NCBI RefSeq assembly: GCF_004210375.1 | Contig: NC_134831.1 | Coordinates: 42,256,035 to 42,320,034 of the forward strand | DNA from: Tachypleus tridentatus | Taxonomy: Eukaryota; Arthropoda; Merostomata; Xiphosura; Limulidae | DNA length: 64,000 bases | Reading direction: 5' to 3' | In this document: positions 13,601 to 24,600 of the stretch, piece by piece | How positions within the stretch are numbered: the first letter of the stretch is position 1 | How the letters are laid out: each line of letters opens with the position of its first letter | Notes under the pieces: generated by a model | The model's input: only the letters and a program-made list of their open reading frames with translations | The model's database searches: none | What the model was told of the DNA's origin: nothing | Made by a program: the position numbers and the translations under genes

Positions 13601-16600
13601 TCTGCTTTGTATTAAAGTTCTTAAAGATTAATGAGTGTAACAATCAACATTATATGTGTACCTAAACACTAGTGTATTGTCAATATTGTTAGGCAGGCTG
13701 AAATTTCTAGAAACTGTTCTCAAGCCTATAGCTGGAACCAACATGATGTGCCAAGAGACAGTGTATAATATTGGTTTGCTATAGTTGGTATACTATAAAC
13801 CTAAAAAGTTATAACTGTGATTAACACTTATCAATCAAGAACTTCAGATATTTGACCAGGAATGTTTATGTATTTCGAACATTACAAATTGTTTAACTTC
13901 ATCAGGTTCACATGGGACATTAGTATGTTTAAGAAAACATTACATAACTTCATTGGTGGGAAACTCAACATGTGACCACTGAAAAAAGAATTCAGAGTTA
14001 TCTAGCTTCCCTATTAAGTGAATTGTATCTATATCATCTCAAAATTAATTCACTCCTCATGAACCCTCTATAAGATACCAAAGAAGTTCTAGATCAGATA
14101 GGAAACTCAGTATTGTTTGTAAGATAATAATACTTTTGTATGTAAATCATTATTTGTAATAACCATTATTGCAACTTGTATTGTTGGTATATATCATTCT
14201 TACTGGGAAGTATTGAAAATTAGATACATATCAACATTAATTTAAATTGGCATTTAACTTGGTTCCAGGCCTTTTTGAAATTGTATTACAATACAAGCGA
14301 TATCCTTTGTCCTGTACTGTTCATTTAGGCTAAACAAGTGATTTTTGGTTTTCTTGAAGTTTAATTTGCAGGTTAATGAATAATTAGGTTAGATATTTTG
14401 TGTTTTTCAACACATAACATATACTTCATATGTTTCTTTGACTACACTGTTACTTAATATTTACAATGTATCAACTATTTTGTTTTTGTAATTTTTTATA
14501 ATTTATATTTCTTATGATTAATTTTGACCTACCTGCTCCTAATATTGCTCACTTTACTCCTACAGTGGTTCAAACTATTTCAGATGATTACATTTTGTCA
14601 GCTTTCCTCCACCTTATCATGGATTGCATCCAAGCTTCTACTGCAGAATCCAGTAGGTCTATTTCAGGTTTTTTTAGACACATTTTGCTGTATAGCCCCC
14701 CTTCTCATCCTGACATATTTTCATTATGATCTTTTTTGTTTCTCTTTTGAGATTAGGTACTTAATCCTATCCATTTTATTACCTATCTAGTTTTTCAGCT
14801 TTGTATTACCCTGTGGATTCTGCTACAGGTAATGTTTACCTTAACTTCAATTTTAAGTGTTCCATGTATGTTTAGTGATTTTTGTGGGATATATCCTTGC
14901 CTTTCCCTCCATGTTGGCCTTTTGTCATTTTCGCTTCTATCCATTCACATATGGCTTTTTTTACTTTTGGGATTTTATAGAGTGAGACACTACTGTTTGT
15001 TTACCATTAACTGCTACTGGGTGTTTATGGTCAGCTCTTTTTTCTATACTAGTTTGCTTTTGGGGTTACTCTGGTAAATTTAGAATCACATGGTGTACCT
15101 GTGATGCTGTAAAATGTTTTTTATATGCTGCTCTTTTTTTTCATTCTGATACATTGTTATCTTTATTCATTTAACATCTCTGGCACATTCTTGTATTTTA
15201 CCTGTCCTACCTCTGGGTTTTCTTCTTTTATCGTGTACACTCAGTGATGATTGGAGTTCTGAATGAAATCAGTCCTACCTCAATCACTTCTCGAGTCTTC
15301 CTCATAAATGTTCATTTCATTTTTGAGGTACTTGAGGTATGTGATAGTTGAATGAAAATGTAGAAATGGCTTGTGTAAAAATGTTTGTTTGTTTGTTTGT
15401 TTTTGAATTTCGCCCAAAGCTACTCGAGGGCTATCTGCGCTAGCCGTCCCTAATTTAGTACTGTAAGACTAGAGGGAAGGCAGCTAGTCATCACCACCTA
15501 TCTCTAACTCTTGGGCTACTCTTTTTCCAATGAATAGTGGGATTGACCATCACATTATAATGCTCTCACAGCTGAAATGGCAAGCATGTTTGGTGTGAAT
15601 GGGATTAAAACCCATAATCTTCAGATTACAAGTCCAGTGCCTTAACCACCTGGCCATGCCAGGCCCCAATCCTTACGGAAACAAGATGACCAAAGTCCAA
15701 TAGAGGGTTTTATGTGGAAATACTTGTTTTCATGTTGCTCTCTCCCAATTCGACTACCAACTGCCATGGAGCCGAGCTTTGAATACATCACCGTAGTCTG
15801 TGTACGGAACAGGCACAGCAGTGATAATGCCAGAGATAATGTCAGTATGTTCAGACAGGTTTACATTCTGTTTATAACCTCAGTGTTTTTTCATATTCCA
15901 TCACTCTTCTTCCTCAAATGTTTGCTCATTCATGTCACTCTTGTTCAGATCTTTCTGACTGATCCTTCCTGGCCAGCACAGACCTGGTATTTGTGTCTGT
16001 TTCAAAATTTTGTTTCTTTTTGTTCTGGATCAATTTTGTAAACCTACTTTTTGGCTCATGTAGTGTATTTTTTATCACTTTTTTGTTTCTAGCCATCTTC
16101 CACCTTCATTCTAAATTGAATCCAGATGACCTTGACCTTCTCTGTCCAGTGCCTGCTGTGGATTGCCTCATTGCTTTCATGGAATTTTTCCATTGAATCC
16201 TCATATTTTTCTTTCATTATGCCACATTTTTGTCTGTGATTTTTTTTTTTTTCCTAACCTGTTGGGTTTGGATTCTGATTTAACTGACCTTTATTCATTG
16301 TCTCCTTCCTATTTTCATTCCTATTATGCACCTTCCCTTTTCCCTACATATTAATCCTCTCATCTGTTTAAGCTACTTTGTCTATTGAGTACTATGACTA
16401 CACCTCATATGTTTATTTTTCATTCTCTGCTTTGGATAGCTGTTTCTTCCTGTTTTACACTTTGGAGAGACTGACTGGGTAAAGTACACACACCTCTTAT
16501 TTTCCAGGTGCATACCATTTTCTTTCTCTATGGATCACATTCTGTAGTGAGTGGTACCTATTTAGGTGTACTTACACTGGTCAGAGCTGAACTGTAAGGT

Positions 16601-19600
16601 AGTGATTACTTAACAATTATACTTTTCATGGCCACTAAACAAATGCTCCTGAGATGGAGTGTTCCACAAGGTTGCTTGTAGGTTTGTCTTTATGATCTAC
16701 AGGTACACCACCAATATTCTAGCAACTGATAGTCCAGTACTTCCTTTAATCCAGACAAAATTATGAGAGCACACTTGAAATTCCTGTGACTGCCAGAATA
16801 GTTTACTGGGCAGCTACAGATGGCATTGCATATGGTGTGTGCTGTTTTGGGATGGGCCACTTTCTAACATTACAGCATTTAATGTATCAAAGGAGAAGTT
16901 GTTCATGAGTTGCTTTATTATGCAAAATTTTTTATGGGACCTGCTGCTAAGTGTATAGCAAGCGTGTTGTCAATTGTAATAAAAACAATGAAGACAACAG
17001 TGATGAAGGTAAAACAGATGTAGCTGAAAGACTTATGGACAAGTTAAGTGAGTTGACAGATGAATTAATCAGTGGGATAGAACAATGTACCTTCATGATG
17101 GAACAAGAGCTAATGACTCTGCATTTGCTGTTTGAAAAATTTGTTTTATTTAAGTTTCTAGATAGTCCTTGGTGCTTTATAGACATGTGAGGGGGTGGTG
17201 GGTCAGACGTGTATTGTTGAATTTTATTATATGATCTCTGGTCTGGCAAAACAGATAATCTGGCAAGGCTCTGGAACCAGTGGTATACCTGTAATTGTTT
17301 CCCTAATATGCCTGTCCTAGACTGTACTCATCCATGGACTTTGTGTGTAAAGCAGAAAGGGATGGCTGCTCATCCCAGGTATGCTTTATATTGTATAAAT
17401 CATGGGTGGTCTGCTTTTTAAAATAGGGTTTTTGTGGTCAGCAGTTGCCATTTATCTGGACTTTCCACCGTATTTTCTCCTCCCTTTTATTCCAGTGCAT
17501 TATTGGGAGTCCTTTCTGCTTTCTAGTTCTATGCTACTGGGTTGGTGGGCCATGGAGGTATCCATGTGAATGTGATAATGAACAAAAATTATATACATAT
17601 AATGATAAAACAATTTATTTGAGAGTAGGATGGTGGTGTTGATTGAAATGTCTTCCACTATGTGTCATTGTAGTGAGCCATCAAAATTGCAGTTCACCCC
17701 ATTAATTGGGATCCCTTATCCTACTCCCACATGGATGTCTTTTCCTTGTGGGAAGTAATTAATACAGTTCTTCCTCTTATACTATTTCTTAAGGATTTTA
17801 TCGTGCTAGTGGCAGTTCTCGTAATTTTGGTTTTGAGTGAGGTGGTTTACACTACAAAAACATCTTTATGATACTAGATGTCATGCTTCCAGTGCAGTCA
17901 ATCTCCCACATTACTATCATGTGCCCCATTTATAGATTTAGGGGAACGAAATTCCCTCTGGTCTGATGAACTTGAGGTGAAGATAATATGATCCTTTTTC
18001 CTACTCCCACCAGATGGCCTGGGTTTTAGTTTGTAGTTTACTTGCTTTCCAGTATGATTCTCCTTTCTAATCCTACATGGATGTTGATTCCTGGTGGCCT
18101 AGGTTTTGCTTATGTATGGTATGCCACACCCTAACCACTCTACACCTGGATGCAAATGCATTTACTCTCACCCACATTGATGTACCATAGGACTGAAATT
18201 CATATATTGTGTGGTTTGGTTTTCCCTATCTAACAATAATTATCTCCTTTTTGGATGTACTCATCCCAATTTCTGTCCATGTTTGCAACACTTCTTTCCA
18301 CAGTTGGTGAAAAGTATACCTGATACAAAAGTGGTGCAGTCTCCTACAAAGAATCCTCTATTGCAAGGATCTACTCTTAATTGTGTGCCCTTTGAATTCT
18401 TTTGAAGGATACTTCTTTCTGTTCTTTTCATTGATCCATTCACCTATTCAGTGTAGGATTCTAGGTATTTATGTGAGAGGAGGTACTGCACTGTTTTGGA
18501 AGTTATTACCCTTATATATTGAAAATATATTCTTAATATGTACTTACCTCTTTTCACCTTTTGAAAACTGGTTCTTATTTTTTCTGCTGAAACTTGAAGT
18601 GGTAGTTTGGTAGAATCGAATAGAGAGAGTCACATTTTAGGAGAGTGTGTCACACACTTACTGGTGGAAGGTTGTTTCATGATGATTTACATGCAAGACA
18701 CTTTTGAATCAGTTTATTGTAAGATGTGTGCGAGCTTCAAGGGATTTGGCATGTGAAAAAATTTTCTTGTAACTGAACAAGAATAGCTATTTATGTGAGA
18801 GGAGGTAAGTACCTGTTGGAAAGTTGTCCCAGCATGGTAAGGTGGGTTGAGGCACTTGACTCGTAATCTGAGGGTCGCAGGTTCGAATCGCTGTCACACC
18901 AAACATGCTCGCTCTTTCAGCTGTGTGGTTGTTAAAATATTATGGTCAATTCCACTATTCATTGATAAAAGATAGCCCAAGAGTTGGCAGTGGGTGGTGA
19001 TGACTAGCTGCCTTCTCTCTAGTCTTACATTGTTAAATTAGGGATAGCTAGCGCAGATAGCCCTTATGTAGCTTTATGCAAAATTAAAAAAAAAACAAGC
19101 AAACCTATTGGAAATATATTTTCATTACAGAAGAATTGTTGTTTTTTTTCAGATCACTCATGGAACTTAAAACTACTTTTTTATAATGATAAAAATGGTA
19201 CATAAAATTAGTTTTTATTTATTTCAGACATGCAATTAAGAGTACAAGATTTTGATATGTACAGAAAATATAATTTGAAACTATTATAATTTAACTGGCT
19301 TTCTGACTAACATATAAGTTGGTTTAAAATAAATTCTGTTAGCTAGTTAGTATAAACACAATAAGGTCTAATGAACAAATGAAGCTGAATAATTCAATAT
19401 CTGTCATCAGAACAATCTAGACTAAAGAAATCAGTAAATTAATGTATTCCTTTTAGTGGTTATAAATAATGCAGTAGTAAATGCCAGAGATAATTATTTG
19501 TATATTTTGAAATACAAGACAGATGAGATGGGAAGGCATGGAATTTGAATTTGGCTTTCTTACATATATCTCAGTAAACTGAGCAAATTTGACATTAGAA

Positions 19601-21829
19601 GTTCACATTATGGCTTAGAAATTCCTCTACTGTAAGTGAGAAAAATGACAGTGGCAGAAAAAATATCTTAAAATGGCAGTTTGAAGTGAAGAAGTGTTGC
19701 ATTTTACAGAGAAGTGAATGTTAAGAATAACTATTTCCTTTTGAAGTTAAGAAGTTAAAATTTATAATAATTTAGATTGTAAGCTTCATTTTGATGCCAG
19801 GTTTATTAATGTATGTTAATAATGAAATGAATTAAATTGTGATGTGCACTTAGGGGATTAATGACCAAGTGAAATGTGTACACATGGAAGGAAAAGGACC
19901 TTTTATTTTAAAGTTACATAGGCTTCTGTACTTTTGTTAGAGATGGAACCAGAGCTTAATGACACTTATTAATATTATTACATGAAGTTATACATGTAAG
20001 AGACCTTCCTAAAAGGAACTGGAGTTTGTTATTCACTGAAATATTGACTGTTATGTACTGAAGATATAAACTTATGAGATGAGCTAATCATTTGCCATTT
20101 ATTTTCACTTCTCTGAAAAAAAGAGAAAAAAAAAAAGTACAAGGAAAAATGGTTCGATAAATCTGGTATAGCATGAAAGAAAACAGAAACCATCCATCAA
20201 ATTTAGGTTAACTGGTGAAAGTGAGCATTTTATACCCCAAGTTAGTTATAATGTTTAAAATTTTCTACATGATCTTTGAAACTAAATCATAGAAATCTGA
20301 TATGAATTCAGCATTTATGTGTTGTACATGAAAAAAGGAAGTGTTGTTACTGTGGAGAATATAGTTGTAGTAAAATGTATGTTGGAATTCTGTTTACTTT
20401 AAGCTGATCTTATGATGTTGTTTTTATAGGATTTCAGATCGTGGAGGAGGTATTCCCCACCAGTTAGTTAGCCGAGTGACACAATATCATTTCACCACTG
20501 TTGGAAATATTCAGGAGGAAAATGATTCTGATGTATTTACAACTTTGTTAGAAGAATCAAACAGACTACCTTCAGGACCCATGCATGGGTAGGTTTGGAT
20601 TGACTTGCTTCTGTTAGTAGGGTAACTAACATTATCAATATTTCCACAGCATAACTAATCACATTATGTACTTGTTTATCATATAAAAAATGTGACATAA
20701 AATTTTATTTTGTTCGTATCCAGCTTTGTCTGAGTTTTAAAACTTAAAAAAGCCTTAAAGAAATGGAATATCTTGTATATTGAACAGTTTCTTGGAGTAA
20801 GATGAAAGTGTTATATAATATTACATTGAAAAATCCATGTTTTATTTCACTGTTGATATCTTAATTTCATCTAGAAATGTATAAAGTAAGTACTTATTAC
20901 AATAAAAACAATATCCACATATGAACATAGTATATGGCTAATTTCAGCCTTGGATCCACATTGTGTTGAGTGACATTTAAGTTTCACTTTCTTTGTTTTT
21001 CACCCAAGTTCAAAGCTGGGTGAAATATTCAGGCATGAACTCATTCATTGCACCAAAAAATCCTGGAGGCCCCATGGGCTAACTTCCCTGTGTCACTCCA
21101 CATGAAATTCTTTAAACCCATACTTTTTCTATGTTCTGCTAGAAGTATTTTAATTATCACCATACCTTAAAAACATTTCAATCATCTTAATTTGTTTTTC
21201 TCTTCAACATCAATGGGTACCTGCATGAAGCATTGTTTAGTAATTAGCCTGTTGAAAATTTGGTCTCGCCATTTGATGAGTAAATTAGGATTTTTTACTG
21301 GATGCTTGCAGTGTCTGTTCAGGTTAAAAGGAGGTAAATAAATTGGTCCAGTGGTTAGCCATTTGTAAGTTAACACCTGCAAAGACTTTTGTCAGGTAAT
21401 GGTTTAGATAAAGATTTGGTTTCATATGCTTTATGAAAAATGTTTTTAGTATCCTTACAGGAGTACCATGTGTTTGAATAATTACTGATCTTGTCTACAA
21501 AATAATTTTGGTTGTTTTTAGTTTGGGTCAGTCCAGAATGCATTTTTATGCTTTGAAGATAATGGTTTAAAATGGACTGGTTGGCAATGAAAATACATTT
21601 ATCTTAGCAAGTTCCAACACATTATGTTAAGCTGATAGTGATATGATGATTCTCCATGTCTATAGCTTCTTTGTTCTTTTACAGGTTTGGGTTTGGCCTT
21701 CCAACGTCCAGAGCCTATGCTGAATACTTAGGAGGTTCCTTAACAATTGAGTCCATGCAGGGTCTGGGCACAAACGTATACTTACGTCTGAGACATATTG
21801 ATGGTAGAAATGAAAGTTTTAGGATTTAA
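1563..21829 (+). CDS. BCKDK: Branched-chain alpha-ketoacid dehydrogenase kinase, 5'-incomplete gene (9 exons)
   Basis: Mitochondrial matrix kinase that phosphorylates and inactivates the E1-alpha subunit of the branched-chain ketoacid dehydrogenase complex, so limiting leucine, isoleucine and valine breakdown. Exons: 1563-1673, 1961-2008, 2255-2374, 3100-3198, 4316-4389, 5844-5972, 6779-6871, 20430-20588, 21685-21829. All junctions are GT-AG and phases match throughout. The joined product shows the family's helical domain ([29 protein letters not shown]) and then a GHKL ATPase fold: N-box [15 protein letters not shown]1 SDRGGGIP, G2 [20 protein letters not shown]. It ends in [12 protein letters not shown], almost the vertebrate C-terminus. 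About the last 300 residues are present. The first ~100, including the mitochondrial targeting peptide, must be encoded before the window, since nothing in 270-1562 resembles them. No frameshift or internal stop is seen, so the gene looks functional. Very sure of the family; PDK paralogues are less like it. Confidence 0.95.
1696..1715. repeat. GT dinucleotide microsatellite
   Basis: A short run of GT units in the intron just after the first visible BCKDK exon. Confidence 0.8.
1961..2008 (+). CDS. BCKDK: BCKDK exon, 48 nt
   Basis: Sixteen codons, [16 protein letters not shown], between TTTTTTCTAG and a GTGAGT donor. It is phase 0 at both ends. Confidence 0.93.
2255..2374 (+). CDS. BCKDK: BCKDK exon, 120 nt
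   Basis: Forty codons in phase 0 between TTTTCCAG and GTGAGA. It contains [18 protein letters not shown], matching the helical-domain LLDDHKDVV region of the family. Confidence 0.94.
3100..3198 (+). CDS. BCKDK: BCKDK exon, 99 nt
   Basis: Thirty-three codons in phase 0 between ATTTTTAG and GTAAGA. It encodes [20 protein letters not shown] and then HHLALHEEK, a highly conserved part of the mitochondrial protein kinases. Confidence 0.95.
3402..3520 (+). mobile_element. SINE family B copy
   Basis: Second, shorter tRNA-headed SINE: GTGTCCCCC start, A-box-like CTAGTACAGAGG, B-box-like GGTTTGATTCCCC, then GGGCTCAGCAGATAGCCC, a TATAAGAAAA stretch and a CA-repeat tail. It is flanked by an imperfect direct repeat (ATTGAGAAGG at 3392-3401, ATTAAGAAGG at 3521-3530), as expected of target-site duplication. 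Confidence 0.8.
4316..4389 (+). CDS. BCKDK: BCKDK exon, 74 nt
   Basis: Encodes [20 protein letters not shown], then ADFV and two bases of an Arg codon completed in the next exon. The acceptor is TTTGTAAAAG and the donor GTAAGA. Confidence 0.93.
5844..5972 (+). CDS. BCKDK: BCKDK exon, 129 nt, ATPase N-box
   Basis: Begins with the last base of the shared Arg codon and ends with the first two bases of another. It encodes the start of the ATP-binding lobe, including [14 protein letters not shown]. The Asn of ELLKNA is the metal-binding N-box residue of GHKL ATPases. Confidence 0.95.
6779..6871 (+). CDS. BCKDK: BCKDK exon, 93 nt
   Basis: Completes the Arg codon and encodes [20 protein letters not shown] and [10 protein letters not shown] between TATTCTAG and GTAAGC. 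The beta strand [10 protein letters not shown] precedes the G1 box in the next exon. Confidence 0.94.
7617..7718. repeat. 34-bp tandem repeat, 3 identical copies
   Basis: Copies at 7617-7650, 7651-7684 and 7685-7718 are identical by eye. The unit starts CTTACACTCTTCAGTCAG. It lies in the long BCKDK intron. Confidence 0.95.
8033..10052 (+). mobile_element. piggyBac-type DNA transposon relic with both ends
   Basis: The left end is TTAA followed by CCCATAAACGG (8033-8047). The right end, read on the other strand from 10052, is TTAGCTCTTAAACAGCAGG. They are inverted and similar, fitting piggyBac terminal repeats at a TTAA target, one copy of which has mutated. The transposase inside is broken. 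The size of ~2 kb is typical. Confidence 0.75.
8200..9640 (+). pseudogene. piggyBac transposase (PGBD4-like) pseudogene
   Basis: Decayed DDE transposase read in shifting frames. A possible acidic N-terminal part lies around 8290-8430 ([14 protein letters not shown]). The best part is 8908-9204, with [35 protein letters not shown] and [19 protein letters not shown]; the Asp of YVDHYYT sits where the family has a catalytic acid. It continues after a frameshift with [31 protein letters not shown] and [14 protein letters not shown]. Several stops and frameshifts make it inactive. It lies inside the BCKDK intron in the gene's own orientation. Confidence 0.85.
10053..14500 (+). other. BCKDK intron, no gene recognised
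   Basis: AT-rich intronic DNA. The segment 10680-10960 is less AT-rich and may be an old DNA transposon piece, but I see no protein motif. The end of a family-B-type SINE head (CTGTGCCACTGGGGG) is visible on the minus strand near 12570-12588. Confidence 0.4.
14510..16380 (+). pseudogene. Probable DIRS-like (tyrosine recombinase) retroelement relic
   Basis: Pyrimidine-rich decayed coding sequence. At 15960-16000 it reads [14 protein letters not shown], resembling the P-WP-Q-WFP-LL motif of the RNase H/recombinase junction in DIRS elements. Near 16120-16170 it reads [16 protein letters not shown], resembling the D--LCPVRAL motif at the start of DIRS tyrosine recombinase domains. Upstream frames from 14514 probably belong to the same element but no reverse transcriptase motif is clear. 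A family-A SINE is inserted at 15385. I infer DIRS from two short motifs only; another YR element (Ngaro, Crypton) is possible. Confidence 0.45.
15385..15667 (-). mobile_element. SINE family A, near full length
   Basis: Reverse-orientation copy with its tail as a GTTT run at 15383-15402 and its tRNA-like head ending in GCCATGCCAGGCCCC. It appears inserted within the DIRS-like relic. Confidence 0.88.
16860..17290 (+). pseudogene. Possible pogo/jerky-type transposase C-terminal fragment
   Basis: The frame at 16951-17190 reads [19 protein letters not shown], then [19 protein letters not shown] and [13 protein letters not shown], an acidic leucine-rich helix like the C-terminal tail of tigger/jerky transposases. 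It is followed at 17240-17280 by CTGGCAAAACAGATAATCTG and GGCTCTGGAACCA, resembling the 'ATAATCTGGCA' inverted ends of that superfamily. No catalytic motif is visible, so this is a tentative assignment. Confidence 0.3.
17300..18820 (+). other. Repeat-derived intronic sequence, unassigned
   Basis: Short related phrases recur (CCTACTCCCAC at 17719 and 18000; TATTTATGTGAGAGGAGG near 18468 and 18789), suggesting decayed repeat sequence, perhaps the tail of the DIRS-like element. No coding motif is recognised. Confidence 0.35.
18823..19103 (+). mobile_element. SINE family A with target-site duplication
   Basis: Full-length copy: tRNA-like head, body and A-rich tail. It is flanked by CCTGTTGGAAA (18812-18822) and CCTATTGGAAA (19104-19114), one mismatch apart. 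Confidence 0.88.
19115..20429 (+). other. BCKDK intron end, no feature
   Basis: AT-rich intronic sequence up to the acceptor TTTTTATAG at 20429. I see nothing else in it. Confidence 0.4.
20430..20588 (+). CDS. BCKDK: BCKDK exon, 159 nt, ATPase G1 box
   Basis: Encodes [16 protein letters not shown], the DxGxG nucleotide-binding box, and the ATP-lid start YHFTTVG. It ends in PSGPMH plus two bases of a Gly codon. It lies 13.6 kb after the previous exon, yet phase and family alignment continue without a gap. Confidence 0.95.
21685..21829 (+). CDS. BCKDK: BCKDK last exon with stop
   Basis: Starts after TTTTACAG and encodes [18 protein letters not shown] (G2 box), then [19 protein letters not shown] and [10 protein letters not shown]. 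The TAA stop is at 21827-21829. Confidence 0.95.
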
Positions 21830-24600
21830 AAATGTAGTTGTGTTGTGTAGAGAAACACTAATGCTATAGAAAGTTACCAGCTAATAGTGAAGAAACTTTT
21901 GCATGGATATACTTATATGAAATCATTATTTATTTTATACAATATAGGGTTAATGGAGAGAAAGAGAGACTTATCCTCTAAAAATTTTTAGGAAAATGTC
22001 ATTTTAAACCTTAGTCCAAAAGTAATTTTTTATAGTTAAACATGATTCAAAATATAAGGATGGAATAAATGGGGAAGAACATTTTTGAAGAAGGATTTAA
22101 TTTGGTTTCTGCCAGTCATTCAGGGGAAACAAAAATCTGTTTGTAAAACTTACTGTATGAGCATATTAATGTTTTAAACATTAAAACAGCTACATCATCC
22201 GGAGAGCAGAAATAGATGTTCAGCTACATTTATGACATACAGAAAAAAGCTTCTAACTTTTCAAATCAGACTGTTATTAAGGCAGTATCTTTCAACACAA
22301 TTATTGTAAGATTTAGTGAATTATTATCCTTAGAAAGAAGAACTTGGAACAAAATAGTCAAGAAAAATGAAAACTTGTCTAATGAAGACTTGAACTCTTC
22401 ATCCTAGAAAATTAATGTTTGTTTGAACAGTTTTCAAATCACCACGTTTTTAGTTTCCTGTTATGAGAAAGAATTGGATTTGTAATGTATTTGGCTAAAT
22501 TTTAACTTTAATTTTTTAAAAAACTAATTTACTGACAGTACAGTTATTTGTCACATTTTAATCTTAAAAAAAACTAAAAGTAGATCAGTTTTTATTGGTA
22601 GTTACACACTGACATGTTGGAATCTTTGGCTATCTCTTGTACTTTTGTATGACTATCAAATGTGAATAATTAATTTTTCAAGATCTAAAGATTTCATTTT
22701 AATAAGTATTTTCTAAATAAATATTGTAAAGGTGCCAGAATGATTTACAGATCTTGGGAAGGACTTCTGTTATGGAAATGGAGAAGAGGGGTAAAAATTT
22801 AGAAAGAAAAAGAACAATGAATAGCATGGAAAAGGAAATTGTAATAACTATTGTGTTTTGACATTGAAACTGTGTCAATATGATATTGTTGCCAATCTGT
22901 CGGACACAGTGAAAAAGTAGGAAAGAAATATAGGAGCCTTGATTGAGGTTATGGGGAAAATCTTTGTTTTTGGAATAATATTCCCATGGTTGCATATGCA
23001 AAATATTTTTTTACAAAACCAGAATGTATTTAGTGTTTGTATACATGGTAAAACATGATAATCCAAAAGTTAGATATTTCAGGTCATACCTTGAAACATT
23101 TACTGATCTTTGTGAAGGAAAAAACACACACTGGGTTTGTGAATTTTTTTGTTCATTTCTGTCTTAAGTTGTTGGGAAGATACCTCTGGTAGAATATTGT
23201 AGTTCACAATCTATGGTATGGCTTTTCTGCTTAAAGCTTTCAATGTAAAATGGATTTTAGAGTACATTGATTGATTTTAAGAATATGTAGTTTAAACAGT
23301 ATGGGAAAAGCAGTTAGATACATATTGTGTAAAAGGATATTACTCGGTTAAATTAACATCTATATAAGATTTAAGTACACAACAATCAGCTTGGACAAAA
23401 ATATCAAGAGTTTATTATGTTGTAGTACATTAAATACCTGACAAACATTCAAACCCTATTATTTAAAATACTGCTATTTCATTGGATAGTAAACTGAACA
23501 AATCTTTCTGTAATTCATTTGTTTTCCTGAAATAACCAATCAGGTGTTGGGCTTGAACATTCAATATTTTGTTTTTAAAGAACAGTTATGCTAAGAAAAA
23601 ACTTACGAGGAATGCAGGCCAAGTTTAAGTGTTTTGATACAAATTTACCTTATTGTATTGGTTCTGTTCTGTGTGAAACCTTGAGATAAAATATTCCTGT
23701 GTAAGAAGTTTATACAACTACTATATTGTGATTCTACATTTGTTATAACAGCCTTAGAGATTGGTTTTAATCTCATTTATATTCCTGTTCTGTGTTGCAT
23801 ATGTTGTTTAATGGAACACTTTGTGCTGTTGCTAAACAAAGTGTCTGCTATACACTTGATTAACAGTGAACTGGAAATTTATCCAGATTTTGAAGCGTGT
23901 ATTAAAAGAGATGTTATTGATAAACGGAAGTTTGTACAAGTTAATTTGATTGATATTCAAGGTTTTGCAGATTTTATATCTGGTTATCCAGACAATTGTG
24001 TATTTGAAAACCTGTGATTAATTTGTGTGTGTGTATATTGGTTTAGGGGTGATATCAAGTAGTAGAACCTATTATGTTTTCAGTGGTTTCATCATTTTCT
24101 TTCTGGTGACAAAGAGTTGTAAGAACTATAGATTAATTTACTGTTGAGGTTACACAAAACAGGTGTTGACTACAGACATTTGTTATTTAATGCTAGGAGA
24201 CAAATGTCTGTGTAGACACTGTAATAGTTAGCTAATTCTAACAGAAACATTATAATTATTTTACTTTTCTACCTCTTATGTAAATGACTAAGAAGAACCT
24301 TGTACGTATTTCCACAAAGTATTTACTTCAAGAATTTGTTTACACCCTTCGTGAAAATTAGGTAATATAATTCTCAGTACTAGAATCTTTCAGTTGTTTT
24401 CACTGTTTATGAATGTGTGGATAAATACACTCAGGAGTTGCATGTTAAGCATTTGTATTTAACAATAACTTTTGAAGGCAGTACTTTTTTGTTCGTTTTC
24501 TAACATGTTGTAGTTTTGTTTATTTTTTTAAATAATAACTGTGGTATTTTTAGACGGCTTGTGAAAAACTGGTAGAGTTTTGTACTGTGATAAATAAAAA
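21830..24600 (+). other. Probable BCKDK 3' untranslated and flanking sequence
   Basis: AT-rich sequence without transposon protein remnants. AATAAA hexamers occur at 22064-22069 and 24593-24598; the second is followed by a T-rich stretch after about 25 bases. Where the transcript ends cannot be decided by eye. A 68-codon frame starts with ATG at 23811 but matches nothing I know. Confidence 0.4.

Noticed and set aside
16947..17249. Minus-strand 100-codon frame
   Set aside because: Shadow of the plus-strand jerky-like frame; composition is low complexity.
23811..24017. 68-codon ATG frame downstream of BCKDK
   Set aside because: No family resemblance, no splice signals and it lies in probable 3' untranslated sequence; a chance frame is likely.
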